A stretch of 64,000 nucleotides of DNA. Origin: Herbidospora cretacea (GTDB lineage: Bacteria > Actinomycetota > Actinomycetes > Streptosporangiales > Streptosporangiaceae). Location of the stretch: positions 310,001-374,000 of the forward strand of contig NZ_BBXG01000005.1 in the NCBI RefSeq assembly GCF_001570605.1, read 5' to 3'. The notes beneath the pieces are model-generated. The model searched no databases. It was not told the DNA's origin and saw only the letters and a program-made list of their open reading frames with translations. How positions within the stretch are numbered: position 1 is the stretch's first letter; each line of letters starts with the position of its first letter. Both the position numbers and the translations under genes were made by a program. Positions 16,517-25,031 of the stretch are shown here, piece after piece.

Positions 16517-17241
16517 GACGCCTCCCGCAGGGCCCTCGGAGGGTCCACAAGCTCTCCGTCCCTGCTCGGCAGACCGAGATCAGCCGGCGCCTCAGGCTCA
16601 CGACCCAGCGGAGACGGGGCCGGGCGGTCAGCGTCCTGCTCCGGCATCCGGCCGGGCTGCTCCAGCCTGACCTCCTGGACCGTCTCGGCCTGCTCGTTCA
16701 GATCGAGGTCGGCCCAGACCGCATGTCCGCTGATCGGGTCCCCGCTCGCGCCGACCTTGGCCGCCAGCGCCGAGACTCCCGGCAGCCCGTGCCCGTTCTC
16801 ATCCAGCTCGCCCCCGACCGGAGGAACGAGCCGAGGGGTCCCATAGCCTCCGAGGTCATACACGACAACCCTGGCCTGGTGGCCTGCCCGCCGCACCTCA
16901 ACCACGAAATGGCCTCCGGGGTCGCCCGAGCGGGTGTGGGACAGGGCGTTGCTGACCAGCTCGGCCGCGATCCACTCCGCGTCGTCGGCCCGCTCGGTGT
17001 CCACGAACGCCTGCTTGACGAAACGACGCGCCGGTGCGGCCTGGTCTCCACGGCCAGCGAACACCCGTCGCCAGAGCAGTCCACCCTGCACACGAGTGGG
17101 TCGGATGCTCGCGATGACCCGCCCCGGCAGAGGGTCCGGGAACACTTCTTCCGGCTGGCGTCGCTCCGGGTGGTGGCTCGCGCGGTCGCCGTCCTGAGTG
17201 GACTGTTCGGTTCGCCGCCGGTCATTCGGGTCGTGATTCAC
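16513..17241 (-). CDS. RsbW-like ATP-binding (HATPase) regulator
   Basis: The 242-residue protein has a GHKL-type ATPase domain near residues 75-180: N-box AAELVSNALSH, then VVVYDLGGYG in place of the usual DxGxG, and GHGLPGVSALAAKVGA as the G2 lid. In actinomycetes these stand-alone ATPases act as anti-sigma kinases or orphan regulators. The C-terminal 60 residues are Pro/Glu-rich and unstructured. Start GTG 17241 has GGAGGTGA about 6 nt upstream. It shares a transcript with the Trp/Arg-rich gene downstream. Confidence 0.8.
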   Translation of the reverse strand: MNHDPNDRRRTEQSTQDGDRASHHPERRQPEEVFPDPLPGRVIASIRPTRVQGGLLWRRVFAGRGDQAAPARRFVKQAFVDTERADDAEWIAAELVSNALSHTRSGDPGGHFVVEVRRAGHQARVVVYDLGGYGTPRLVPPVGGELDENGHGLPGVSALAAKVGASGDPISGHAVWADLDLNEQAETVQEVRLEQPGRMPEQDADRPAPSPLGREPEAPADLGLPSRDGELVDPPRALREAS

Positions 17242-17516
17242 CGTTGGTCACCTCCGTGCCGTCCCGGCCGTTCCGGGCGTGACCAGCACGGTCAACCACC
17301 TCCCCGCCCGAATCACATCCCCAATGGCCGCGACCGTCAGATCGTTCCGGAAACAGATCTGACCTGCGAAAACAGAACGCCCATTCGGTGGCGATCCCCG
17401 GAATGCGGCCCGTCGACATCCCCGATCCGGAGCTTGAGCCTCTCGCCCGAGCCGCCCTACCGTGCACCGGCCATCCCACCCGATCACCGGGGCGCAACCG
17501 TAGAAAGGACGTGATC

Positions 17517-18005
17517 ATGTCGTCCACGAAGGGCTACCAGGCGCTACTTGACTGCCGTCGCCGAGGCCGTCTCCTACGCCAGCACGGCTTCAGCGTCGAC
17601 CAGATCGCCGTCGTACTCAGCCTCGATCACGCCGTCACTCCCCTACGTCTCTACCGCTACGCCGCGGGACTCACTGCGGGAGAAGTCGTCGCCGCTTTCT
17701 CTCAACGGGACCCGAGCAGATGCGGGCTACGCGAAAGCCGCCTGTACGACTACGAGGCTTGGCCGGAATCCGGGCGACGGCCGCCGATCTTCGCGATCCG
17801 CCTGCTGGCGGCGATCTATCGGACTCACCCCGCGCGTCTCGTCCCACCTGCGAACGTCGCCCAATACCCCGTCCAGGAGCGCGGCGTACTTCTTGAGAAA
17901 GCAGATGGGGCCCTCGCGTTGTCGCCAGGGCCCCACCGCTCCGCAGACGGTTTCCTCAGTTCAGGAATCTCTGGAAGATCTGCCGGGCTTGGGCACTCGG
18001 CTTAG
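17517..18005 (+). CDS. Actinomycete HTH (XRE-like) regulator
   Basis: The protein has 162 residues from ATG 17517, with GAAAGGA 7 nt upstream. The core LRLYRYAAGLTAGEVVAAFS, followed by ESRLYDYEAWPESGRRPPIF, is the extended XRE-like helix-turn-helix seen in many actinomycete regulators, with the conserved ExWPxxGRRP signature. It diverges from the ATPase gene and converges with the BTAD gene, overlapping it by 50 bp at the 3' ends. The last ~25 residues, within the overlap, look degenerate. Confidence 0.75.
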   Translation: MSSTKGYQALLDCRRRGRLLRQHGFSVDQIAVVLSLDHAVTPLRLYRYAAGLTAGEVVAAFSQRDPSRCGLRESRLYDYEAWPESGRRPPIFAIRLLAAIYRTHPARLVPPANVAQYPVQERGVLLEKADGALALSPGPHRSADGFLSSGISGRSAGLGHSA

Positions 18006-19596
18006 CATCGATCTCCGCCAGTCGCTCGGTGAGCTGGTCGAACGACCGGCGGACCGCCGGGAGCCGGCCAAGTTCGCCTTGGGTTGTCATGAGCTGGCAC
18101 CACAGCAGTTCGCTGTACCGATCGATCCGTTCCACCGCATGCGTCAGAACGTCCAGTGCCCTGTCAGGGTCGGTCTTCCGCTCAAGCTCCGCCAGGCGGG
18201 CTGCGGCGTTCACCGCCTGAGTCATGGCGGCCTGCCGAGGCGCGGCACACCAGAGATCGTCCCGCCCGTCCAGGAGCGCCCCCTGGTAGAGGCCGACCAT
18301 GAGCCGCAGAGCCTCCACCCGTGCGGCATCGTCGGCAGCGGAGCTCGCCTGCCGGTACGCGTCCTCGAACCGCCACCAGTCCACATCGAAGTAGGCCACG
18401 GACAGACGGCGCCGTACACCCGACTTCACGACGAACCGCACCTCGGCCGCGAGGCCAGTCGCGTGCCGCATGGTCGCGTTGACATCACGGATCGCCGACT
18501 CCAGTCGTCGGCCACCCCGCTCGCCTTCATCAGGCCACAAGGTGTCGATGACCGTCTGTGTCGCTTCGCCTTCCCTGGACATCGCCAGCAGGGCGAACAG
18601 ATCCCGCCCCTCAGCACGGCCGAAGGCCACTTCCTTCCCCGAAACCGCCACATGCACGGGCCCCAGGACGTCGACCTTCACCCTGTGGGAACCAGCACCG
18701 GCGACGTCGATCGTGGCCGGTGGCACCGCCATTCCAGGAGACTCACTAGGCGCGTCCTCGGTGACCGGCAGGACAATCGGCTCTGGAAGTTGAGCACCCG
18801 TCGCCTCCGTAGTGGGTGCCGCCTCAAGAGGGGCACCAAGCCGGTCGTCCCCGTCGGAGCCAAGGTCAACGACTCCGACAGAAGCACTGCCAGCACCATG
18901 GAGGCGGCGCTGACGGATCGCCACCACGGAGAGCACCATCACAACGAGAACGAAGACTGCTCCCTCGAGGGTCGGCGTCGCCCGACCGCGCTGGCCTCCG
19001 GCAACCGGTCCGGTAATCGCCTCGCCTGATTCCTGGGCTCCGTCGCCGGATCCGATTTCAGGGGACGGGGCAGGGGCCGGAATAGGACGAACTGACGGAG
19101 AATCGTCGCGGGAGCCGGTTCGGTCCTTCTCCTTGCGACGTCCTTCTCTCTCGATCGCGGCAGGCTCCAAAACGGCTATGACCGGATCGAGTGGCCACTC
19201 TTGCCTCTCACCAGGTGCCAGACCCTGCTCCTTCCGAAGTGCTTCACCGGTCCGGTCGTCGTCAGAATCGGGCTCCGAGCTTGTCTTGCCAGCGTTCGAT
19301 CGCTCTCGCGTATCGGCCGGCCGAGCGGCGGATTGGCGCACCGGATGCCGCCTGGACTCCTCCAACCGGCCAAGCAGGTCGGGAACGCGGCCCTGTTTGA
19401 TGTCTTTGTTGACAGCCGCGCACCATTTACGGATGTCGTAGAGCTGCCGCGCCTGCTTCGATACAGAGGGACAGTAAGGTTCCGCCTTCGCCCAAGCTAC
19501 CGAATATCCCCCACTAGACACATAGACGAGGGCTCCAACCAGCGGAAATAGGGCTAGCTTCCCAAACTTCGCCATTCTGCCTTTCTTTTGATTCAT
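17956..19596 (-). CDS. Membrane-anchored BTAD/SARP-like regulator
   Basis: The 546-residue protein has two hydrophobic segments, a signal-anchor (residues ~12-35) and a second helix (~212-230, LEGAVFVLVVMVLSVVAIRQ), with a charged extracytoplasmic-type region between them. The C-terminal ~240 residues form a SARP-like DNA-binding/BTAD unit: KVDVLGPVHVAVSGKEVAFG, RDLFALLAMSREGEATQTVI, then WWRFEDAYRQA and TPR-like helices to the end. Membrane-bound BTAD proteins of this layout occur near actinomycete mobile elements; what they sense is unknown. RBS GGAGG is about 11 nt upstream of the ATG. Confidence 0.8.
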   Translation of the reverse strand: MNQKKGRMAKFGKLALFPLVGALVYVSSGGYSVAWAKAEPYCPSVSKQARQLYDIRKWCAAVNKDIKQGRVPDLLGRLEESRRHPVRQSAARPADTRERSNAGKTSSEPDSDDDRTGEALRKEQGLAPGERQEWPLDPVIAVLEPAAIEREGRRKEKDRTGSRDDSPSVRPIPAPAPSPEIGSGDGAQESGEAITGPVAGGQRGRATPTLEGAVFVLVVMVLSVVAIRQRRLHGAGSASVGVVDLGSDGDDRLGAPLEAAPTTEATGAQLPEPIVLPVTEDAPSESPGMAVPPATIDVAGAGSHRVKVDVLGPVHVAVSGKEVAFGRAEGRDLFALLAMSREGEATQTVIDTLWPDEGERGGRRLESAIRDVNATMRHATGLAAEVRFVVKSGVRRRLSVAYFDVDWWRFEDAYRQASSAADDAARVEALRLMVGLYQGALLDGRDDLWCAAPRQAAMTQAVNAAARLAELERKTDPDRALDVLTHAVERIDRYSELLWCQLMTTQGELGRLPAVRRSFDQLTERLAEIDAKPSAQARQIFQRFLN

Positions 19597-19799
19597 TACG
19601 CACCTCCGGAGGGGTTGGTTACGTCACCCTCCGGCTTATCACTCACTTTCCCGGTTCCAGACATTGGAATTGAATGCATTTACCAAAACCGCTAGTCGAC
19701 CGCAGGCGCTCTCTCGCTGGCGGGGCGACTACGCTCCCCCTTGACGGCGGAGTACCCCCGCTACTCTCCCGACCATCACCCGGAGATCAGCTTCGGACT

Positions 19800-20378
19800 A
19801 TGCTCGGCGGCGTGACAGCCGATGTCGCGACTCAGACGATTTCGGGGAGTTTCGCGCTTCCACTCGGCCCCGTGGTCAGCGGGCTTTACCGGCAGGTCTT
19901 TCGCCTGCCGCCCTTCAACACGAGCGAGGCGGGTTTCGCCGACCAGCAGGCGTACTTTCCAAAGCTGGTCGATCGTCCCGGCTTCCTACTGACTCTCGCG
20001 CGGGCTGGCGCCGAGTACGTGGGGTTCGGATACGGCTACCTCCTGGCCTCAGGCAGCCAGTGGTGGAACGGCCTGGAGGAACCGCTCGAAGAGGCGTTCA
20101 CTGCCGAGACCGGAGACAGAACCTTCGCGATCATCGACTTCGGAGTCCTCCCCGACTGGAGGAACCGGAGCATCGGCCGTCTGGTCCATGACGAGTTGTT
20201 GAGCAGGTCGGGCGCCGAGCGTGCGACTCTGGCCGTCCGGCCCACAGCGACCGAAACGAAGGCTTTCTACCAGCGTCTGGGCTGGCGAAAGGTCGGCTAT
20301 GAAGTCATGGACCCCCCGATCCCGTCGCCATCGTTCGACATCATGGTCTTGGAACAGATGCCGATGATCGGAAGATGA
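19800..20378 (+). CDS. GNAT family N-acetyltransferase
   Basis: The protein has about 192 residues from ATG 19800 (GTG 19812 also possible; the frame is open back to 19674, but that part does not look coding). GNAT motif A is recognisable: FAIIDFGVLPDWRNRSIGRL, an acetyl-CoA loop (R-N-R-S-I-G-R) ahead of the helix. AFYQRLGWRKVGYEVM, the usual GNAT C-terminal motif, follows. Substrate unknown. It converges on the XRE/TPR regulator with only 6 bp between stops. Start choice is uncertain because no strong ribosome site is present. Confidence 0.75.
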   Translation: MLGGVTADVATQTISGSFALPLGPVVSGLYRQVFRLPPFNTSEAGFADQQAYFPKLVDRPGFLLTLARAGAEYVGFGYGYLLASGSQWWNGLEEPLEEAFTAETGDRTFAIIDFGVLPDWRNRSIGRLVHDELLSRSGAERATLAVRPTATETKAFYQRLGWRKVGYEVMDPPIPSPSFDIMVLEQMPMIGR

Positions 20379-20384
20379 GGGACG

Positions 20385-21965
20385 TCACACCAATCCAGAC
20401 GCCCTCATCCGGTCATCGAGTTCAGCCACTGCCTTGGTCCGTTGCCAGGGGCTGAGCAGCGCCCGCGTTTGAACCACCGAGCGCGTCAGGCGGGGAGAAG
20501 TGTTGACCAGGGCCAGATCAACGGCCTTCTGGAGATGAACGCACGCTGTTTCCGGATCTCTTGAACTCTTCGATTCGGCCAGAGCCCGAGCCAGGTCGAG
20601 ATGGGCGAAGGCGAGATTGCGGCTGAAGCGCGGATCGATGTCGTCGACACTCGCTTGGGCGAGCGGCAGCGCCTGGTCCGCCTCTCCCAAGTCGAGGAGG
20701 CACAGCGTCCTGGTAGACATATGCAGCCCGTGATCGTAGAAGTGCAGCAACCCGAGGCCGCCGTCGTCCCCCGCCTTTGCGGCCAGGTCTCGTTGGGCGC
20801 GATCAAGCGACTTCATACATTGCGTGTGATCAGAACGACGACTGCCCTTGGCCGAACGGCGGGCCACGATCGCGTGCGCCCTGGCTCCGACGTCGGAGGC
20901 GTACGAGACCAGGACCTTGCTCTTGGCTCGTCGGCCCCAGGCGAGCGCGCCAAGAGCGTGTTCCACGCCGAGCCTGGCGTCACCCTGCCAGGTCGCCAAC
21001 TGCGACCAGTTGGCGAGGACGAAGGAGCACATGGCGTCGTCATCGGCCTCGTGGGCCGCCGCGCGGGCCTGGCCGTAGTAATAGTCCGCACCGGCTCCAT
21101 CGTTAAGGTTGAAGAGCATCCAGCCGATCGACCTGTTGATGTTGGCCAGCAGCGACAGCAGACGAGGTCGCAACCGGATGTCCGCCTGGGACAGCAGCGA
21201 ACGCACGAGCTGTTGCTGGGCGAGGACGGTCTGCAGCACCGGAAGCGGTCCGAGAGCGTCCTCCTGCCGCCGGCAGTGGTGCAGGACAGCTTCGATGTGG
21301 CCGAGCGTCGCCTCGTCCAGCCGCGAGGGATCGGCGACCACACGTCCGACGCGTTCACGCTCCTCGTGGTCGAGCTGTGCCGTGAGCGGGGAAGCGGCAG
21401 CCGCGGTGGCAGCCGCACCGATCAGGCCCAGGACATCTCGCCGGTTGAAGTTCATGGCCCATCGTGCCAATGCCTGAACGGTCCGCTGGAACTCGGCATC
21501 GAGAGTTTGGCCAGGCAATATGTGCGCGGACCAGGACGGCAGAGCGGCGGTGACAGAGCCGACGTCTGCCAGCTCGGGTGACGGCCTGGCGGACAGCGTC
21601 GTCGCTTGCCCGCCAGCGGGAGGGCGGTGGTCTTCACCGTCGACCAAATCCGATGCGCGACATTGGTAGATGCGCGCAAGCTTGTTGAGCACCCCGAGCG
21701 ACGGCTCGTTGCCCGCCGGTCCGGGCCAGGCTTCCCATGAGCCCAGTCTTCGGACGGTCAACGGCTCGGAAGGCCACAGCGAGTTCCATATCTCGGTGAC
21801 TCGAATCTGTGTGTAGCGGTGCGCCTCCCGGAAAGCTTGCCGCGAGTTGAGGTTCCAGCGTTCGCGAAAGACCTCGGCGACCTCTTCCCAGGTCGAACCC
21901 ATGTCCCGCAGTTCAGTGGACAAATGGTCCATCTGTTGTTTAACGCTGCGCAGCTTGCGCGGCAT
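20385..21965 (-). CDS. XRE-type regulator with TPR-like C-terminus
   Basis: The 526-residue protein has an N-terminal helix-turn-helix (residues ~25-100, with REAHRYTQIRVTEIWNSLWP and RLGSWEAWPGPAGNEPSLGV), a Pro/Ser linker with a hydrophobic segment near 190 (RDVLGLIGAAATAAAASPL), and ~300 residues of TPR-like helical repeats. This is the common actinomycete architecture for regulators sensing peptides or partner proteins. It is divergent from the small genes that precede the radical SAM operon, so it is a candidate regulator of that operon. Start ATG 21965 lies in a 229-bp divergent promoter region. Confidence 0.8.
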   Translation of the reverse strand: MPRKLRSVKQQMDHLSTELRDMGSTWEEVAEVFRERWNLNSRQAFREAHRYTQIRVTEIWNSLWPSEPLTVRRLGSWEAWPGPAGNEPSLGVLNKLARIYQCRASDLVDGEDHRPPAGGQATTLSARPSPELADVGSVTAALPSWSAHILPGQTLDAEFQRTVQALARWAMNFNRRDVLGLIGAAATAAAASPLTAQLDHEERERVGRVVADPSRLDEATLGHIEAVLHHCRRQEDALGPLPVLQTVLAQQQLVRSLLSQADIRLRPRLLSLLANINRSIGWMLFNLNDGAGADYYYGQARAAAHEADDDAMCSFVLANWSQLATWQGDARLGVEHALGALAWGRRAKSKVLVSYASDVGARAHAIVARRSAKGSRRSDHTQCMKSLDRAQRDLAAKAGDDGGLGLLHFYDHGLHMSTRTLCLLDLGEADQALPLAQASVDDIDPRFSRNLAFAHLDLARALAESKSSRDPETACVHLQKAVDLALVNTSPRLTRSVVQTRALLSPWQRTKAVAELDDRMRASGLV

Positions 21966-22194
21966 CGGCCGACCTTTCCCACGATCCGGACGGCACCTGT
22001 TTCTTCAAGGCTACCGACGCACTCATGCCATCGCCACGGCGTACAGGATTCGGCGGGCAGATCACCGATTCCTGCACAAGACACGGCCAATGCGATTTCC
22101 CCTCTACTGCAGAGGTGGATATCGGCGCTCCGACGACGTGTTCTTCGGCATGGATTCAGTCTTTGCTGAAGGGGTCGAGCGAGAGGAGGAAACG

Positions 22195-22263
22195 ATGAAC
22201 ACGAGCTCGTCTGGCGCCGCCGCGACCACTCACGCCGGCCTCCGCAAGGAGCACCAGCGGTGA
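22195..22263 (+). CDS. 22-residue leader peptide ORF
   Basis: ATG 22195 has an excellent ribosome site (GAGAGGAGG, 22182-22190) and opens a 22-codon frame rich in Ser/Ala/Thr (MNTSSSGAAATTHAGLRKEH). Its stop overlaps the GTG of the next gene as GTGA. It may be a coupling leader or a true small peptide; the strong RBS suggests it is translated. No family can be assigned. Confidence 0.5.
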   Translation: MNTSSSGAAATTHAGLRKEHQR

Positions 22264-22640
22264 GGACGCTTCGAGGAGTTGTCGATCGTTTCCGCCAGCC
22301 GCAGGGGAGCCATCACCAGGGCTCATCACGCACCATTCGCGAAACTCGTCTCATCGATCGCTGCACCGGACGCCAACAGGCTGCGGAGCTCGATCGCGAG
22401 CACGTCGGCTGGTTGGTGATCTGGCTCGCCTGGCAGCGCCAGTTCTGTGCCCTGGCGCAACTGCCGGTCGACAAGCCGATCGTCATCACCGCCGGCAAGC
22501 CCGAGGAACTGCGCAACGCACTGATCGAGGCGGAGATGGCCCTAATACGGGCTGGTGTCCTGCCGCCCCCATTTGCCTTCCGACGCGATGTGAATCTCCG
22601 GCACACCGCGTCAACCGAAGTGTGGCCGAGCTGGAGATAG
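22260..22640 (+). CDS. Hypothetical protein
   Basis: The 126-residue protein is coupled to the 22-residue ORF upstream. A central helix (EHVGWLVIWLAWQRQFCALA) is followed by the amphipathic segment KPEELRNALIEAEMALIRAG. The N-terminal 40 residues are basic. No known domain was recognised. It is terminated 57 bp downstream by a strong hairpin. Position between a regulator and a biosynthetic operon suggests an accessory role, which is inference only. Confidence 0.55.
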   Translation: MRTLRGVVDRFRQPQGSHHQGSSRTIRETRLIDRCTGRQQAAELDREHVGWLVIWLAWQRQFCALAQLPVDKPIVITAGKPEELRNALIEAEMALIRAGVLPPPFAFRRDVNLRHTASTEVWPSWR

Positions 22641-22696
22641 GTGCGGGCAGCTCGGCCGCGCACGAGGCGCGAGGGTTGGCCATTGCCCTCGTCCTC

Positions 22697-22736
22697 GGGC
22701 GGCGTCTCACGGCCCGAATAATGTGAGGCGCCGCCC
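22697..22736 (+). terminator. Terminator hairpin 1 of 3 before the radical SAM operon
   Basis: GGGCGGCGTCTCAC (22697-22710) pairs with GTGAGGCGCCGCCC (22723-22736) with one mismatch and a 12-nt loop. It separates the hypothetical gene from the next small gene. Confidence 0.7.
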
Positions 22737-22780
22737 AACTCTCCCCACGATCTCGCCCTGGCTCACAGCGAGAAGGACCC

Positions 22781-23053
22781 ATGAGCACACAGAACGTCCT
22801 CGTCACGGGTGATGCCGGTTGCACCGGTGCTGTCTCGGCTGATTTCTCCGACCGCAGTGCGTGCAAAGACACCATGGCGCGGGTGTTGGAGGCCACTGCG
22901 GAGATCGTGGCGTGCCTGGTGCGTGAGCGGCTGGCCGGAGCGTGCATCTCAGCGCTGGGTCGCGTTGACCGCGAATGGATCGATGAGCGTGCCACCAACG
23001 ATGGGGTGACACCGATGACCGATGCGGAATGGGCCTGGCTGTCGGGCCCCTGA
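22781..23053 (+). CDS. Cys-containing 90-residue hypothetical protein
   Basis: ATG 22781 is preceded by AGAAGGA at close spacing. The product has four Cys, an acidic C-terminal half and ends in TDAEWAWLSGP. Codon use is actinomycete-like (mostly G/C third positions), so I take it as real. It stands alone between two strong hairpins, in the position where a precursor peptide of a peptide-modifying operon might lie. Nothing in it identifies a leader or core. Alternatives are a small regulator or an unrelated cargo gene. Confidence 0.5.
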   Translation: MSTQNVLVTGDAGCTGAVSADFSDRSACKDTMARVLEATAEIVACLVRERLAGACISALGRVDREWIDERATNDGVTPMTDAEWAWLSGP

Positions 23054-23120
23054 GACCGCCGCCAAGCCATCCCGCTCGGTGCTTCCCCCGAGCACCCGCG
23101 GTGGATCTGGCGGGCGGAAG

Positions 23121-23161
23121 GGCGGGGTGGGGAATCGAGGGAGGGAGCTCCCCACCCCGCC
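23121..23161 (+). terminator. Terminator hairpin 2 of 3
   Basis: GGCGGGGTGGGG (23121-23132) and CCCCACCCCGCC (23150-23161) form a perfect 12-bp stem with a 17-nt loop, 67 bp after the 90-residue ORF. Confidence 0.75.
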
Positions 23162-23310
23162 ATCCGGTGAAAGGCAGGCAGCGAAGCACGAACCGTCTCT
23201 CCGCCCAGATGAGCTCCCGCTGGGCCGATCGATCTGGGTTTCCGTGGCCCAGGTAATGCGGTCAGCGTGTGTGCCCCCCACGAGCGCTGACGGTCGGTCC
23301 GGCGGTTGAC

Positions 23311-23354
23311 GGCGGGGTGGGAGAGCAGCAGCCAGGCTGCTCACCCGCCCCGCC
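23311..23354 (+). terminator. Terminator/attenuator hairpin 3 of 3
   Basis: A 19-bp stem with two mismatches (23311-23329 with 23336-23354) and a 6-nt loop lies 183 bp before the first operon gene. Its arms repeat those of the hairpin 190 bp upstream. Confidence 0.7.
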
Positions 23355-23537
23355 ATCCAACCAAGCCGAACGGAGAGAGCAAGTCAGGTTCTTCTCCACC
23401 AAGACAACGTGCGGCATACGACATGGGCAGTAGGGAGCACACGCGGTGACCAGCTTCTTGGCCAATACGAACGGCAGGTGCACTCTCCTGACCGATTCGT
23501 CTCCCAGCTCGGCGCGGCGGAGGACGGGAGAAGGCCG

Positions 23538-25031
23538 ATGATCCTCGAAGAGCGAGTCGCATCCGCTGAGTTTCGTGGTGATGCCGCAGATCTGGCTATG
23601 GTGCGTGACACGGTGGTCGAGGCCATCGGCAAAGCCGCTGACATCGGAGAGGTGGCCCGAGACGATGCGGGCCTGCGCCTGTGTCTGGGGACAGGGGGAT
23701 CAGTCCGCCTATTCATCGGTTCGCCGGCCCAGCCGAAGGCGCACGCCGAGGGCTCTTACACGGCGACTCTGATCCTTGAGGAGACAGCAGGGCTGTCTAC
23801 CGACCAGGCGCGGGAAGCCCTTGCAGCGGTGCGGCGGATCCCGTTCACCACGACCGAGATGAACGTGCTGCGCGATCAGATGCCGTTGACGGGCGAACTG
23901 TCAGCGTTTCTGCCGCCGGGGTGTCTGTCGTCGGTGGCGCCGGTGCTGACGGTTCATCACATGACCGACTTCCTGGTGATGGTGGAAGCGGTCCTGGCGA
24001 TGGGGGTTCCCGCACAGGCCATCACGGTGCTGGACAAGGGGTATCCGTACCGGCACACCGACCGGGTCGATGCCCATCTGACCCGGCAGGGCATCGCGGT
24101 GTGGCCGTGGACGGACGCGGCGAACGCCCTGGACGATCACGCCCAGCGGGCCACCGGGCTCGGCCTGCGGGGCCTGCTGGTCGACGACGGCGGTTACACG
24201 CTGCCCGTTCTGCTGGAACAGCGCCCTGACCTGCTTTCGCACTTCGTCGGCTTGGTGGAGCAGACGATCTCGGGCATCACCCGGCTGGAGCCATGGGAGG
24301 GCCGGATTCCGTTGCCGATCTTCTCGGTGGCCGAGTCGCGGCTGAAGGCGACGGTGGAGTGCTACGGCATCGCCGACGCGGCGGTCCGCAACCTGCTGCG
24401 CCTCCTGCCCGAGGAAAAGCTCGAAGGCCAGCCCGCCCTCGTGGTCGGGTTCGGTCGGATCGGCGAGCACATCGCCGACGTGCTGAGATCCCGCCGCATG
24501 CGCGTGGCCGTCCACGACCGGCAGTTGGTTCGCCTGATCGCGGCCCACGAACGCGGGTTCCTCACCAACCGGTGCCTCAGCACGCTCCTGAGCGATCACC
24601 GCCCCCTGCTGATCGTCGGCTGCACCGGCCGGACCGGTCTACGCGGCGAACACGCCGCCGCCATCACCCGGAACTGCTACCTGGTGTCCACGACCTCCCG
24701 CAACCGTGAGTTCGCGGTCGCAGAACTGACGGATGAGGCACGGAGAGTCACCGACGAAGGGGTCCTGGGAACCCGGCTGCACCTACCGTCGGGCGCCCAG
24801 GCAACGCTCGTGGGCGACGGCTTCCCCATCAACTTCCACCACGCCGAGTCGCTGCCGAACATGTACTCCGACCTGATCCTCGCCAGCCTTCTGGTGGCCG
24901 CCTCGACCCTCGCCGCGCCTGATCACGGCTTCGCCGCCGGGCATAACGTGGCCGCCTCCGATCGGGTCCTGGAGTCCTGTGGCCTGCTTGAGCGCTACTA
25001 CGCACGCTTCGGCCCCGAGGCCCTGCGATGA
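23538..25031 (+). CDS. S-adenosylhomocysteine hydrolase-like NAD-binding protein
   Basis: The protein has 497 residues from ATG 23538 (GGGAGAAGG upstream; the open frame to 23409 lacks a ribosome site). It resembles adenosylhomocysteinase in outline. A Rossmann NAD motif ALVVGFGRIGEHIADVLRSR lies near residue 297, and FSVAESRLKATVECYGIADA stands where the SAHH active-site helix belongs. The Lys of that helix is kept, but the downstream Asp-Asn and YGC positions differ (Glu, Cys, YGI). C-terminal HHAESLPNMYSDLILASLLV also recalls SAHH. It may process SAH or another nucleosidyl thioether made by the operon's methyltransferases; true SAHH activity is doubtful. First gene of a ten-gene operon. 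Confidence 0.7.
   Translation: MILEERVASAEFRGDAADLAMVRDTVVEAIGKAADIGEVARDDAGLRLCLGTGGSVRLFIGSPAQPKAHAEGSYTATLILEETAGLSTDQAREALAAVRRIPFTTTEMNVLRDQMPLTGELSAFLPPGCLSSVAPVLTVHHMTDFLVMVEAVLAMGVPAQAITVLDKGYPYRHTDRVDAHLTRQGIAVWPWTDAANALDDHAQRATGLGLRGLLVDDGGYTLPVLLEQRPDLLSHFVGLVEQTISGITRLEPWEGRIPLPIFSVAESRLKATVECYGIADAAVRNLLRLLPEEKLEGQPALVVGFGRIGEHIADVLRSRRMRVAVHDRQLVRLIAAHERGFLTNRCLSTLLSDHRPLLIVGCTGRTGLRGEHAAAITRNCYLVSTTSRNREFAVAELTDEARRVTDEGVLGTRLHLPSGAQATLVGDGFPINFHHAESLPNMYSDLILASLLVAASTLAAPDHGFAAGHNVAASDRVLESCGLLERYYARFGPEALR

Larger units (their letters stand above)
23054..23537 (+). other. Leader region with two related hairpins and micro-ORFs
   Basis: This 484-bp stretch leads into the SAH-hydrolase-like gene. 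It has two GC-rich hairpins that share the arm GGCGGGGTGGG and are each followed by CATCC (23121-23161 and 23311-23354). Between them lie two overlapping micro-ORFs joined by TAATG: MSSRWADRSGFPWPR (23209-23256) and MRSACVPPTSADGRSGG (23256-23309). The second stops one base before the second hairpin. Neither micro-ORF has a good ribosome site. The layout fits an attenuator or structured regulatory leader; a small peptide gene is the alternative. Confidence 0.5.

Noticed and set aside
17548-19029. 493-codon plus-strand open frame opposite the BTAD gene
   Set aside because: The minus-strand BTAD protein has domains, membrane segments and a ribosome site; the plus frame has none.
23054-23537. 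SAH or SAM riboswitch before the SAHH-like gene
   Set aside because: Some local similarity to GC-rich riboswitch stems was noted, but the conserved core of neither class could be matched by eye; only the hairpins are reported.
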